The notes under the pieces: generated by a model
The model's database searches: none
Seen by the model: the letters and a program-made list of their open reading frames with translations, nothing else
Told to the model about the DNA's origin: nothing
Assembly: GCA_003343905.1 (NCBI GenBank)
Contig: QAKI01000035.1
Span: 1 to 36,073, forward strand
Direction: 5' to 3'
Source of the DNA: Subdoligranulum variabile
GTDB taxonomy: Bacteria > Bacillota > Clostridia > Oscillospirales > Ruminococcaceae
Length of the DNA stretch: 36,073 nt
Made by a program: the position numbers and the translations under genes
Shown: positions 24,191 through 31,870 of the stretch, piece after piece
Layout: each line of letters starts with the position of its first letter
Numbering within the stretch: position 1 is the stretch's first letter

Positions 24191-25627
24191 ATGAAAGCTA
24201 CCCAGCATACCTTACCGCGCCCTGCGCCGGCCCCGCCGGTTGCTTGCAGTCCGCTGCGCCCGTCGCGCCCGTCCAGCCTGCCGCGCCGGTTCAGCCCGTC
24301 GGCCCTGTCCTTCCCGTTCTGTGCGCCGGCCCTGCCCGCCCGGCCGCTCTTGGCTCGTGCAGCCACGGGGCTCTGGCTCGCGCTGGTTTGCGCGCTGCTC
24401 TGGGGGTGCGATTGTCCGGCGGAAGAAGCTCCTGTGCCTCGCCGCCCGCTGGTTGTCTACCTTGCGCTGGACAACGACCTTTCGGGGGAGTGCGACGCGC
24501 GGCTGGCGGCCCTGTGTTCGGGGTGGCGTGCGGGTATGGATGTGTGGGTCTATGCGGATACGCCCTCGGGCGCCTCTCTCCGGCATCTGGAGCCGACACC
24601 CTCGGGCGCCGAGGCGCGCACGGTTGAAACGTACGGCGATGAGAACTCGGCCTCGGGCGCGACGCTCGGGCGCGTTCTTCGGAGCGTTTGGCAGCGCAGC
24701 CCTTCGGATGGCTACGGTCTTCTGTTCTTCTCCCACGCTACGGGGTGGCTTCCCGAGGGTGCGCTGGCGCGTCCCCACGCCGAAGCCGCTGCCGTAGCTT
24801 CGGGAGCGGGCGGCGGCGCGACGCGCACGCTGGGGCGCGACGGGAGCGCCGAGATGTCCCCGGAAGCGTTCGCCGCGGCCATCCCCGAGGGTATGCCCTT
24901 GGACTATATCGCCTTCGAGGCGTGCCTCGTGGCGGGCGCGGAGGTCGCGCTGGAGCTTTGCGGCCGTACGGAGCTGCTGCTGGCCTCGTCTGCCGAGCTG
25001 CTGGTCCCGGGCTTCCGGCCCCTCTACGGGGATGGGCTCGAGCTGCTGACCTCGCGCCGCGCCCCGGCCGAGCGCTTGCTCGCGGCCTTCGCAGAGCGCT
25101 ATATGCGCTACGTCCGGCAGGAGTGCACGGGCGCCTACCGCTCTGCGACGCTGAGCGTCATCCGCACCTCGTCGCTGCCGGCCCTTGCCTCGGCGGTGCA
25201 CCGGGCCACGGCGGGCCGCGCCGGGGAAATGGCTTCGGAGGAGCTGCTCTCGCAGCTCCAGCACTTCGACCGCCCGGGTCAGTACGGGGACCGCCCCGCC
25301 GCGGCGCGTTTCTTCGATCTGGAGGACTACGTGGAAAGGCTGCACGCCGCAAGCGGCGCAGATATGGCTTCGCTGGCGGCCTTCCGGGCTGCACTGGAGG
25401 ATGCGGTGGTGTGGTCCGACGCCACGGAGCAGTTCATGGGCGGTGCGGGAGCTCCCTACGGGGGCTTCGACATCGACCGCCACGGGGGCCTTACGACCTA
25501 CGTTCCGCGCGCGGAGTTCCCGTCGCTGAACGACAGCTATACGCATACGGCGTGGTGGCGGGCCGTCGCCTCGCCGGTATGCGAAAACACTGAGAACGAT
25601 ACGAATGAACAATTACGATACCCCTAA
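24191..25627 (+). CDS. Clostripain-family (C11) cysteine peptidase lipoprotein
   Basis: A 478-residue C11 peptidase. The catalytic dyad is visible: His182 in LLFFSHATGW and Cys245 in IAFEACLVAGAEVALEL, in the place of the usual DHG and DACLM boxes. The core begins RPLVVYLALDNDLSGE. The N-terminus is unusual: about 55 Pro/Ala/Arg-rich residues precede a hydrophobic stretch and lipobox LLWGC (Cys73). A TTG at 24349 would give a more normal signal peptide, so the true start is uncertain. Clostripain cleaves after Arg. Type V pilins need Arg-specific trimming, done by gingipains in Porphyromonas, so this enzyme may be the local maturation protease; that is inference from context. Confidence 0.8.
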   Translation: MKATQHTLPRPAPAPPVACSPLRPSRPSSLPRRFSPSALSFPFCAPALPARPLLARAATGLWLALVCALLWGCDCPAEEAPVPRRPLVVYLALDNDLSGECDARLAALCSGWRAGMDVWVYADTPSGASLRHLEPTPSGAEARTVETYGDENSASGATLGRVLRSVWQRSPSDGYGLLFFSHATGWLPEGALARPHAEAAAVASGAGGGATRTLGRDGSAEMSPEAFAAAIPEGMPLDYIAFEACLVAGAEVALELCGRTELLLASSAELLVPGFRPLYGDGLELLTSRRAPAERLLAAFAERYMRYVRQECTGAYRSATLSVIRTSSLPALASAVHRATAGRAGEMASEELLSQLQHFDRPGQYGDRPAAARFFDLEDYVERLHAASGADMASLAAFRAALEDAVVWSDATEQFMGGAGAPYGGFDIDRHGGLTTYVPRAEFPSLNDSYTHTAWWRAVASPVCENTENDTNEQLRYP

Positions 25628-26636
25628 CCCATCCCTCCCCGGCTCGGGCCTGTTCCGGCCGCTGGCGCTCGTGTGTCTGCTGCTTCTGGCAGCTGCGGCG
25701 GAGCTTCACGCTACGGGGTTCGGTGCAGGCGCCCCGCAGGGGAGTGCCCTCCGCCTCAGGCATTCCGCGGCTGCGCCGCGGCGCCTGCACCCGCCCCTTC
25801 CGCCCGATACGCTGGGCTACGGCGAGCAGCTGCTCTACGTCGTGGAGCACTGGTGGGACTCGTTCGACTTCGGGGATACGACATGGCTCGCGGACAGCGC
25901 CGCCTACGAGCAGGCGTTCGCCGACTGGGCCTACATCGCGGGCTTCCTTTCGGATGAGTACGTCTCCCGCAGCACGGGCTACGTCGTGGCGCGTGCCGAC
26001 GTGTCGCGCCCGATGCTTCTGCGCTTCGCGCAGGCCGCCGAGCACTACTTCGGGAGCGCGGACTCTCCCTACCGCAACGAGGAGGCGCTGATCCCGATAC
26101 TGGAAGCCCTGACCACTGCGCGGCAAGCGGAGCCCGCCGAGCGAGAACGCTTCGCGGCGCTGCTTGCTGCCGCGGACCGCAACCGCCCGGGGAGGCAGGC
26201 CGCGGAGCTGCAGGGGCAGGCCGCCGACGGCCGCCGCGTGGCGCTCTCGTCGCTGGCGTGCGACTACACGCTGCTGCTGTTCTATAGCCCCTCGTGTTCG
26301 TCGTGCACGTTCGTCAAGCACCAGATCGAGGTTTCGACCGCTATAGGGCCGCTCATGCAGCAGGGCAAGCTGCGCGTCTACGCCCTCTACCCGGGTTCGG
26401 ACGACGAGGAGTGGCGCCGGACGCTCGGTCAAATGCCCTCGGAGGGGTGGACCGTCGTGTGCGACCCCGACGGGTCGGTCACGGACGAGGGGCGCTACGC
26501 GCTCGGCACGCTGCCGACGCTCTACCTGCTGGGGCGTGAGCGCCGGGTACTGCTCAAGGACGCCGCACTGGAAAAGATCGAGCAGTGGCTGCACGAATAC
26601 GCGGGGCCGATGTCCTATAAACTCCCCGTGCCATGA
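25605..26636 (+). CDS. Secreted thioredoxin-fold protein
   Basis: A 343-residue exported protein whose start overlaps the C11 peptidase gene by 23 bp. A signal sequence (about 17-37) precedes a helical domain. The C-terminal half is a thioredoxin-like fold with Cys231-Ser-Ser-Cys234 in FYSPSCSSCTFVK and the cis-Pro segment ALGTLPTLYLL. The order, an N-terminal helical region then a TlpA-like domain, fits DUF5106-type proteins of Bacteroidales. It could form or reduce disulfides in periplasmic partners, for example the Cys-containing adhesin tips, but no partner is shown by sequence. Confidence 0.75.
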   Translation: MNNYDTPNPSLPGSGLFRPLALVCLLLLAAAAELHATGFGAGAPQGSALRLRHSAAAPRRLHPPLPPDTLGYGEQLLYVVEHWWDSFDFGDTTWLADSAAYEQAFADWAYIAGFLSDEYVSRSTGYVVARADVSRPMLLRFAQAAEHYFGSADSPYRNEEALIPILEALTTARQAEPAERERFAALLAAADRNRPGRQAAELQGQAADGRRVALSSLACDYTLLLFYSPSCSSCTFVKHQIEVSTAIGPLMQQGKLRVYALYPGSDDEEWRRTLGQMPSEGWTVVCDPDGSVTDEGRYALGTLPTLYLLGRERRVLLKDAALEKIEQWLHEYAGPMSYKLPVP

Positions 26637-26690
26637 AACGCCGTCGCGCGGGATGAGATGAACTTACACCTTAACCAAAATTTTATAGTC

Positions 26691-26864
26691 ATGAAAGAAT
26701 TAGTAGAAAAAATCAACCGTGAATTCGCGGCTTTCGCCGCCAACGCCGCCGCGCAGAGCGTGCACGGCAACAAAACTGCGGGGCAGCGTGCGCGCAAGGC
26801 GTCTCTGGAGCTCTCCAAGTTGCTGAAGGAGTTCCGCCGGGTGTCGGTGGAAGCCGGCCGCTGA
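26691..26864 (+). CDS. Histone H1-like (Hc1 family) DNA-binding protein
   Basis: A 57-residue protein starting MKELVEKINREFAAFA and containing NKTAGQRARKASLELSKLLKEFRRVS, the conserved core of the small Hc1-like proteins of Bacteroidetes. I use the ATG at 26691; an ATG at 26658 would add 11 residues not typical of the family. It is basic, helical and probably binds nucleic acid. A housekeeping-type gene of this kind inside a fimbrial locus is unexpected. Confidence 0.8.
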   Translation: MKELVEKINREFAAFAANAAAQSVHGNKTAGQRARKASLELSKLLKEFRRVSVEAGR

Positions 26865-26899
26865 TCGGCACGATCAGGCAACCGGAGCGCTGCAAACAG

Positions 26900-27124
26900 A
26901 TGTATTGGACGCTGGAACTTGCCACGACGCTTCACGATGCGCCGTGGCCCGCTACGAAATCCGAGCTGCTGGACTACGCCGTGCGTGCGGGTCTTCCGGC
27001 CGAGATCCTTGAGAACCTGCGGGAGATCGAGGAGGATGAAGAGGAGTTCGAGTCCATCGAGGACCTCTGGCCGGATTACTACCTCGCGCACGAGGGCTAC
27101 TTCTACAACGAAGAGGAGTATTGA
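26900..27124 (+). CDS. DUF2795-type small acidic protein
   Basis: A 74-residue protein, MYWTLELATTLHDAPWPATKSELLDYAVRAG, with a very acidic C-terminus ending FYNEEEY. This is the common Bacteroidetes form of DUF2795, whose function is unknown. It follows the histone H1-like gene by 35 bp, probably in the same transcript. Confidence 0.8.
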   Translation: MYWTLELATTLHDAPWPATKSELLDYAVRAGLPAEILENLREIEEDEEEFESIEDLWPDYYLAHEGYFYNEEEY

Positions 27125-27396
27125 CTCCGCCCGGCCCGCACCGCCGGGGATCTGCTGCGCCGTTGCTGCGCGGGCTGCGGGGGCGGTGTCGCCCGGGCTT
27201 TTCCCTACGCCGGGGACGCTCGCCCCCGTCGCCGGGACTCGGGCTGCGGCAACAGCCCGGACGACATCCCTTGGGCCGTTGGGGGGGGCGTACCCCCGCA
27301 TGCGCCGCGTATGCCGTGCGCGACCTGCCGCGGGGCGGGCTTTCCGGGGACGGCCCGCCCGCCCCGGAATTACTGAAAAGATAAGTTAAACTGTTT
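27125..27396. other. G+C-rich gap with G8 tract
   Basis: This 272-bp gap contains eight G (27281-27288) followed by CGTA and five C (27293-27297), which can fold back on itself, and other G+C-rich self-complementary stretches. No gene, promoter or T-run terminator was recognised. Confidence 0.35.
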
Positions 27397-27624
27397 ATGA
27401 AGGCAATGATTGAACGTTACACGCCGATTTCCCGGTTTCTGTACGAGGACGAGTACCTCTTCCACGACCTCGACCAGTCCGGGAGCGGCTTCGATTTCCT
27501 GTTCCTGATAGCGGGAATCATCATCGCCGCCGGCCTGCTGACGGCGGTTGTCTTGGGCTATAAAGCGTGGCGTCGCCGCCGGCTGTGCGACCCTCGCCGG
27601 GACCACTATCGCGACGACCGATGA
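27397..27624 (+). CDS. Small membrane protein of unknown function
   Basis: A 75-residue protein with one clear membrane helix (about 34-55, LFLIAGIIIAAGLLTAVVLG) followed by a strongly basic cytoplasmic-type tail KAWRRRRLC. The acidic N-terminal part (YEDEYLFHDLDQSGSG) would lie outside. I do not recognise the family. It precedes another small membrane protein by 42 bp. Confidence 0.55.
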   Translation: MKAMIERYTPISRFLYEDEYLFHDLDQSGSGFDFLFLIAGIIIAAGLLTAVVLGYKAWRRRRLCDPRRDHYRDDR

Positions 27625-27666
27625 TACGGAGTGCGAAATACCTGCTTCGGATGTTTCCGGGCCTGA

Positions 27667-28131
27667 ATGCGTATGGTTATGACGGGTGCTGATACGATGC
27701 TCTCTGCCGTGCCGCTGGTTGCTTCGCCGTTGCACCCCGCCGTGCTGTGCGGCGGGGGTGCTGTGGCCGTGCTGCTGGTGTTCTTCGCCCTCCGCCACCT
27801 CCGCATCGGATACCTTCGCCGCCGCATGGAGGATAACGGGCGCTTTCTGGAGAACGTCTACCCGCTGCGTGCCCTTCCGGAGCTGATTTACCGCTGCTGG
27901 GAGCATGACGTGGCGGCGTACAACCGCGCTCGGCGGCGCTGGCCCTGGCGTCTTCTGTGGCATGAAGCCCGGGCGGAACGCTTCACAGCCAAGCCCCCGC
28001 AGCCTCCGCGGGCGTCGTCGCTGCCGCAGGCTGCCAAGCCCGCCGTTTCCCGAGGCGTTCCGCGCGCCGGGAAACGTCCGCGTGGCGCGCACCGCGGCGC
28101 GCGTCCTGCCGACAAGAATGGGGGATGCTAA
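27667..28131 (+). CDS. Putative membrane protein with basic C-terminus, unknown function
   Basis: A 154-residue frame; several Met codons (27667, 27673, 27679, 27697) could start it. It has one membrane helix (about 25-43, LCGGGAVAVLLVFFAL), then a charged region with FLENVYPLRALPELIYRCWEHDVAAYN and a Pro/Arg-rich tail that looks disordered. An overlapping frame from 27905 belongs to the next gene only after 28142. Family not recognised; coding is supported by the helix, the codon pattern and the tandem arrangement with its neighbours. Confidence 0.5.
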   Translation: MRMVMTGADTMLSAVPLVASPLHPAVLCGGGAVAVLLVFFALRHLRIGYLRRRMEDNGRFLENVYPLRALPELIYRCWEHDVAAYNRARRRWPWRLLWHEARAERFTAKPPQPPRASSLPQAAKPAVSRGVPRAGKRPRGAHRGARPADKNGGC

Positions 28132-28141
28132 TCGAATATCT

Positions 28142-28801
28142 ATGAAAAAACGAGTCTTACACACCGCTCTTCAGCCTGCGGCTGAAAACAGCCTTCCCGG
28201 CGGGGATGCTGTCCATGCCTGTTTTACCTATACGAGGTACGACGCCGGGCGGCGGGAGCGGCGCTGCGACTCGCGCCACCACCTGCTGCTGTTTCTGGCG
28301 GGGCACGGCACGATTCGCTGCGATGCTTTCCCCGCGCGGACGTTTTGCGGGGGCGAGATGGTCCTGCTCCCGGCAGGCAGCCGCGCGGAGCTGACCATAA
28401 GCGCCGGTCTGCGGCTGCTCGACACGGCTTTCGGGACGCTGAGCATGGGCTGCGGGCAGCTCTTCCCGCCGGAGCCCGGGCCGCTGCTGACGAAGGGGGA
28501 GTACGATTTCCGGTCTTTGGATATCCGGCCCCCGGTGGCCTTTTTCGCCGACACGCTGCGTGGTTACTGCCGGGACGGTTTCCGGAGCTCCGAGCAGCAT
28601 GAGCTCAAGTGGCGGGAGCTGCAGCTCCTCATGCGGTGGTTCTACACGGACGAGGAGCTGATGGGGTTCTTCCATCCGCTTCTCTGCCGAACGCCGGAGC
28701 CCGGGCCTGCCGGGACGCAGGACGAGGAGAGGCGGGAAGAGAGGCGGGCATCCGCCGCGCCTGCCCGTGCGGAGCCTTCTGCCGATAATACGGCGGACTG
28801 A
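28142..28801 (+). CDS. AraC-type sensor (cupin-like) domain protein lacking the DNA-binding half
   Basis: A 219-residue protein starting MKKRVLHTALQP; the ATG at 28142 is preferred over in-frame upstream starts that would overlap the previous gene. The N-terminal part has the cupin-like pattern of AraC-family regulators of Bacteroidales (HHLLLFLAGHGTIRC, GGEMVLLPAGS, LRLLDTAFG). The segment ELKWRELQLLMRWFYTDEELMGFFHPLL (about 154-181, in two halves) is the usual linker helix before the AraC helix-turn-helix. Here the protein instead ends in about 38 charged, Ala/Arg/Glu-rich residues and no HTH is present. It may bind a ligand or a partner regulator without binding DNA, or it may be a degenerate regulator. 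Confidence 0.62.
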   Translation: MKKRVLHTALQPAAENSLPGGDAVHACFTYTRYDAGRRERRCDSRHHLLLFLAGHGTIRCDAFPARTFCGGEMVLLPAGSRAELTISAGLRLLDTAFGTLSMGCGQLFPPEPGPLLTKGEYDFRSLDIRPPVAFFADTLRGYCRDGFRSSEQHELKWRELQLLMRWFYTDEELMGFFHPLLCRTPEPGPAGTQDEERREERRASAAPARAEPSADNTAD

Positions 28802-28855
28802 TCCTCCGGGATGCTATGAAAAACCAAGTATAACGATTGTTAAAACCTAACCACT

Positions 28856-30223
28856 ATGAAACGAAACACATTTATCGGCTGGACGCTCGCGGTTGCCGCG
28901 ACGCTCGGCCTTTGGTCCTGCTCGGAGCAGGATAATTCCGATCCCGACCCCGAGAGCGTCTCTGCGGCCGTGCAGGAGGCCTTCGCGGCCCGCTATCCGG
29001 GGGCTGCGAACGTCACATGGAGCCTGCGCGGGGAGTACGCCGTGGCCAGCTTCACGCCGGCCGCAGCGACCTACGCCCCGGCTTGGGGCGGCAGCAGCAA
29101 TGCCTGGTTCGAGAACCGGAACGGGGCATGGAACATGACCGAAACGGACATCGACTTCGCGTCGCTTCCCGCGGCCGTTCGGGAGGGCTTCGAGGCCAGC
29201 AAGTACGGTGACGAAGCCTTGTGGAGCCTCACGGGCGACGTGGACCGTCTCGAACGCCGCGACGTGATGCTCCCCACGGCGGAGGGCAGCGCCGTCGTGG
29301 TCTACGTGCTCGAGGTGCGTAGCGCAGTTTCGGGGGGAGCTGTTACGACGGTGGAGCTCTACTTCTCCCCGGAGGGCATCCTCGTAGGCGAGGTTGCGGA
29401 CGCCGAAGACGACGACTACGAGGGGCAGCTTCCGCAGCAGCCCGCCGCCGGCATCTCGGAGTGGCTCCAGCGCCATATCGTGGAGAAGGGCGGCCGCGTG
29501 CTCGAGATCGACGCCGAGGCCGGGGGCACGGAGGTGGAAGCCGTACTGGAGGGCCGCAAGCTGGAGCTGTGGTTCGACAAGGCGCAGGCGTGGGTCTATA
29601 CCCGGACCGACTACTACCGCAGGGACCTGACGGGTGCGATCCCGTCGGAGATCCTCGCGGCGCTGCGAAGCTCGGAGCACTACACCACCGACGAGGCCAT
29701 CGACGAGATCGAGAAGGTGGAAACCAACGCCGCCAACGGCAGCAGGACGTGGTGGAAGTTCGAGCTGGAGACCCGCTGGGACGAGGTGGACGTGTATGTG
29801 GACCAGAGCGGCCTTCTTGCCGGGCGTCCCGGGCTCGACCCGGGGCAGGGCGGCAGCGAGGCTTCGGGTGACGAGGTCGCGGCGTTCATCGCGCAGCAAT
29901 ACCCGGGTGCGCGCATCGTCGGGCGCGACTATGACGACGGGCTGCTCGAAGTGGAGATCCTGCACGAGAACATCCTCAAGGAGCTTCTCTTCAACGGCCG
30001 TCGGGAGTGGCTCCGCACCGAGTGGGAGCTTCCCGCCTCACAGCTTCCGGCAGCCGTAATGGCGGGCATCGCCGCCGGGGGCTACGTCCTGGACGACGCC
30101 GAGGCGGATTTCGTGCAGACCCCTTCGCAGAGCTGCTACGAGGTGGAGGTGCGCAAAGACTATATCGAATATAAGCTGCGCATCGACCCGCAGGGCACGA
30201 TCCTGGAGGCGGTGCGGGACTAA
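28856..30223 (+). CDS. PepSY-like repeat lipoprotein
   Basis: A 455-residue lipoprotein (lipobox LWSC, Cys22) made of several PepSY-like (DUF2874-type) units. Each unit shows a helix of the VREGFEASKYGD kind followed by beta strands ending in W-x-E/T, for example VQEAFAARYPGAANVTWSL, ILAALRSSEHYTTDEAI, VAAFIAQQYPGARIVGRDY and LPAAVMAGIAAGGYVLDDA. PepSY-type domains occur in peptidase propeptides and inhibitors and as periplasmic binding modules. It is the first of four such genes in a row and lies 3.2 kb after a C11 peptidase. Function is unknown; an inhibitor or chaperone role is speculation. Confidence 0.72.
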   Translation: MKRNTFIGWTLAVAATLGLWSCSEQDNSDPDPESVSAAVQEAFAARYPGAANVTWSLRGEYAVASFTPAAATYAPAWGGSSNAWFENRNGAWNMTETDIDFASLPAAVREGFEASKYGDEALWSLTGDVDRLERRDVMLPTAEGSAVVVYVLEVRSAVSGGAVTTVELYFSPEGILVGEVADAEDDDYEGQLPQQPAAGISEWLQRHIVEKGGRVLEIDAEAGGTEVEAVLEGRKLELWFDKAQAWVYTRTDYYRRDLTGAIPSEILAALRSSEHYTTDEAIDEIEKVETNAANGSRTWWKFELETRWDEVDVYVDQSGLLAGRPGLDPGQGGSEASGDEVAAFIAQQYPGARIVGRDYDDGLLEVEILHENILKELLFNGRREWLRTEWELPASQLPAAVMAGIAAGGYVLDDAEADFVQTPSQSCYEVEVRKDYIEYKLRIDPQGTILEAVRD

Positions 30224-30358
30224 GGCTGCGAGTCGGGACTTTGAAGTCAGACCCGCAAACGCTCGGGAGCTTCCGTCCGGTCTGCGCTGCGACCTGCCCC
30301 GGAGCTACCGTCGGCGGGAATAATGTATGAGAATCAAAACTGTATAAACACAACTGCT

Positions 30359-30802
30359 ATGAAGAAATTTCTTTTCACGGCCCTCGCGCTGCTTCTGGTT
30401 GCGGGTGCGGCCTTTGCCGACGGGCGTGAGCGCCCCATCGGCCTGAAGGAGCTTCCCGAGGCTGCCCGGAAGTTCCTCGAACAACATTTCGACTCCCTGA
30501 CGGTGGCCTACGCCGTGGAGGACGTCAAGCCCTTCGGCACGGAGTACGAGGTGGTCTACACCGACCGCACGGAGGTGGACTTCCGGCGTGACGGCCAGTG
30601 GAAGAGCGTGGAGCGCCGCTACGCCCCCGTTCCCGCGGCCATCGTCCCGCAGCCGATCTCCGACTTCCTTGCCGAGAACAACCTTTCGGGCCAGTTCATC
30701 CGCAAGCTCGACCGCGACCCCTACACTTGGGAGATCGAGCTTTCGGGCGGTCTGGAGGTCAAGTTCGACCAACGGTTCAACGTGCTCGGCTATGATGACT
30801 GA
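30359..30802 (+). CDS. Secreted PepSY-like protein
   Basis: A 147-residue protein with signal peptide MKKFLFTALALLLVAGAAFA (cleavage after AFA). I use ATG 30359, since the upstream ATG at 30323 adds 12 residues before the signal. It has two PepSY-like halves: LPEAARKFLEQHF with EVDFRRDGQWKSVER, and ISDFLAENNL with LEVKFDQRFNVLGYDD. This is the standard size and layout of single-domain Bacteroidetes members. It overlaps the start of the next, related gene. Confidence 0.78.
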   Translation: MKKFLFTALALLLVAGAAFADGRERPIGLKELPEAARKFLEQHFDSLTVAYAVEDVKPFGTEYEVVYTDRTEVDFRRDGQWKSVERRYAPVPAAIVPQPISDFLAENNLSGQFIRKLDRDPYTWEIELSGGLEVKFDQRFNVLGYDD

Positions 30803-31277
30803 CCCGCTGCGCAGGTGCGGTGCGAGGTGGTGGCTGCGGCCCTTGGTGGCCGTAGCCGCGCTTACCGCCGTAGTCCTCGGGGTCGGCTATGGCGTGGAAT
30901 TCGAACGCTCCGTATCGCCACGCAAGCTGCCGCTTGCGGCGCAGGAGTTCCTCGCCGAGCACTACCCGCAACAGACTCCCGCCCTGGTACTATGGGCGTG
31001 GGATGACTTCCGCATCCGCTACGAGGTGTTTTTCCACACCGGCACGCAGCTCAGGTTCCGGTACGCCGGGGCGCTGAAGGCTGTCGACAGCCGGCAGCAG
31101 CCCATACCTGCGGGTATCGTTCCCGAAGCCGTCCGGGAGTATGTGGGCAGGCATTTCCCGGGTGCCGTCATTACCAAGCTCGAGCACGAGAGGCGCGAGT
31201 GGGAGGTGCGGTTGAGCAACGGCGTGGAGCTCTCGTTCGACGACCGGGACTTCTTTCCGACCGGTTACGACGACTGA
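30792..31277 (+). CDS. PepSY-like protein with N-terminal membrane segment
   Basis: A 161-residue protein, start ATG at 30792 (or 30795), overlapping the previous gene by 11 bases, so translation is probably coupled. One hydrophobic segment (about 17-35, LRPLVAVAALTAVVLGVGYG) acts as signal anchor. Two PepSY-like halves follow: LPLAAQEFLAEHYPQ with RFRYAGALKAVDSR, and VPEAVREYVGRHFPG with ELSFDDRDFFPTGYDD. It is a tandem paralogue of its neighbours on both sides. Confidence 0.75.
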   Translation: MMTDPLRRCGARWWLRPLVAVAALTAVVLGVGYGVEFERSVSPRKLPLAAQEFLAEHYPQQTPALVLWAWDDFRIRYEVFFHTGTQLRFRYAGALKAVDSRQQPIPAGIVPEAVREYVGRHFPGAVITKLEHERREWEVRLSNGVELSFDDRDFFPTGYDD

Positions 31278-31290
31278 TCGGCTGTACGCT

Positions 31291-31323
31291 GCCTCCGCAG
31301 CCCGGCATACGGGCTGCGGAGGC
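31291..31323 (+). other. Perfect 14-bp intercistronic hairpin
   Basis: GCCTCCGCAGCCCG (31291-31304) pairs fully with 31310-31323 around a five-base loop. No T-run follows, so it may stabilise or process the mRNA between two PepSY-like genes, or act as a weak terminator. Confidence 0.6.
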
Positions 31324-31366
31324 ACAGAATCGACGTTCCGAATTCCAACCTGTTAAAAATAAAGAT

Positions 31367-31840
31367 ATGAAAACGACACATGCAATTTTCACTCTCCGGC
31401 ATCCCGGTCTGCGAATCCTTCTCCTGCTGATTTCTCTTTTTCTGGCCCCGGGCTGCGACGACGAGCAGCAGATCCGCTACGGCAAGCTGCCCGCTGCGGC
31501 CCGGAGCTTCATCGAGGAGTATTTCCCCGACCGCAAGGCGGTCCATGCCGAGCGGGAGAAGGACGACGGGAGCAAGGAGTACACGGTGAGGCTGGACGAC
31601 GGCACGGAGCTCGAGTTCGACGCCCGGGGCAGCTGGACCAGCGTGGACTGCAAGTTCTCGCTCCTGCCCGCGGGAATCATCCCCGAGGCCATCCGTGCGG
31701 ATCTGGCGATACGCTACCCGGATGCTGCGGTCTATAAGATCGAGCGGCAGCTGGGCGGCTACGAACTCTCGCTCAGCAACGCAAAGCAGTTGATCTACGC
31801 CTCCGACGGCACCTTCGTCCGGGAGGATATAGACCTGTAG
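31367..31840 (+). CDS. PepSY-like lipoprotein
   Basis: A 157-residue lipoprotein; the ATG at 31367 gives a signal peptide with lipobox LAPGC. The two PepSY-like halves read LPAAARSFIEEYFPD with ELEFDARGSWTSVDC, and IPEAIRADLAIRYPD with LIYASDGTFVRED. It closes the run of four PepSY-like genes. Function as for its neighbours is unknown. Confidence 0.75.
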   Translation: MKTTHAIFTLRHPGLRILLLLISLFLAPGCDDEQQIRYGKLPAAARSFIEEYFPDRKAVHAEREKDDGSKEYTVRLDDGTELEFDARGSWTSVDCKFSLLPAGIIPEAIRADLAIRYPDAAVYKIERQLGGYELSLSNAKQLIYASDGTFVREDIDL

Positions 31841-31870
31841 AAGGGCGTGCGACGACCTGCCGATACGAAG

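Noticed and set aside
24244..24627. Pro/Val/Ala-rich frame overlapping the start of the C11 peptidase
   Set aside because: The frame shows a repeat-like PVAPVQPAAP pattern, but only the other frame carries the lipobox and catalytic domain. The pattern reflects G+C-rich repetitive codons.
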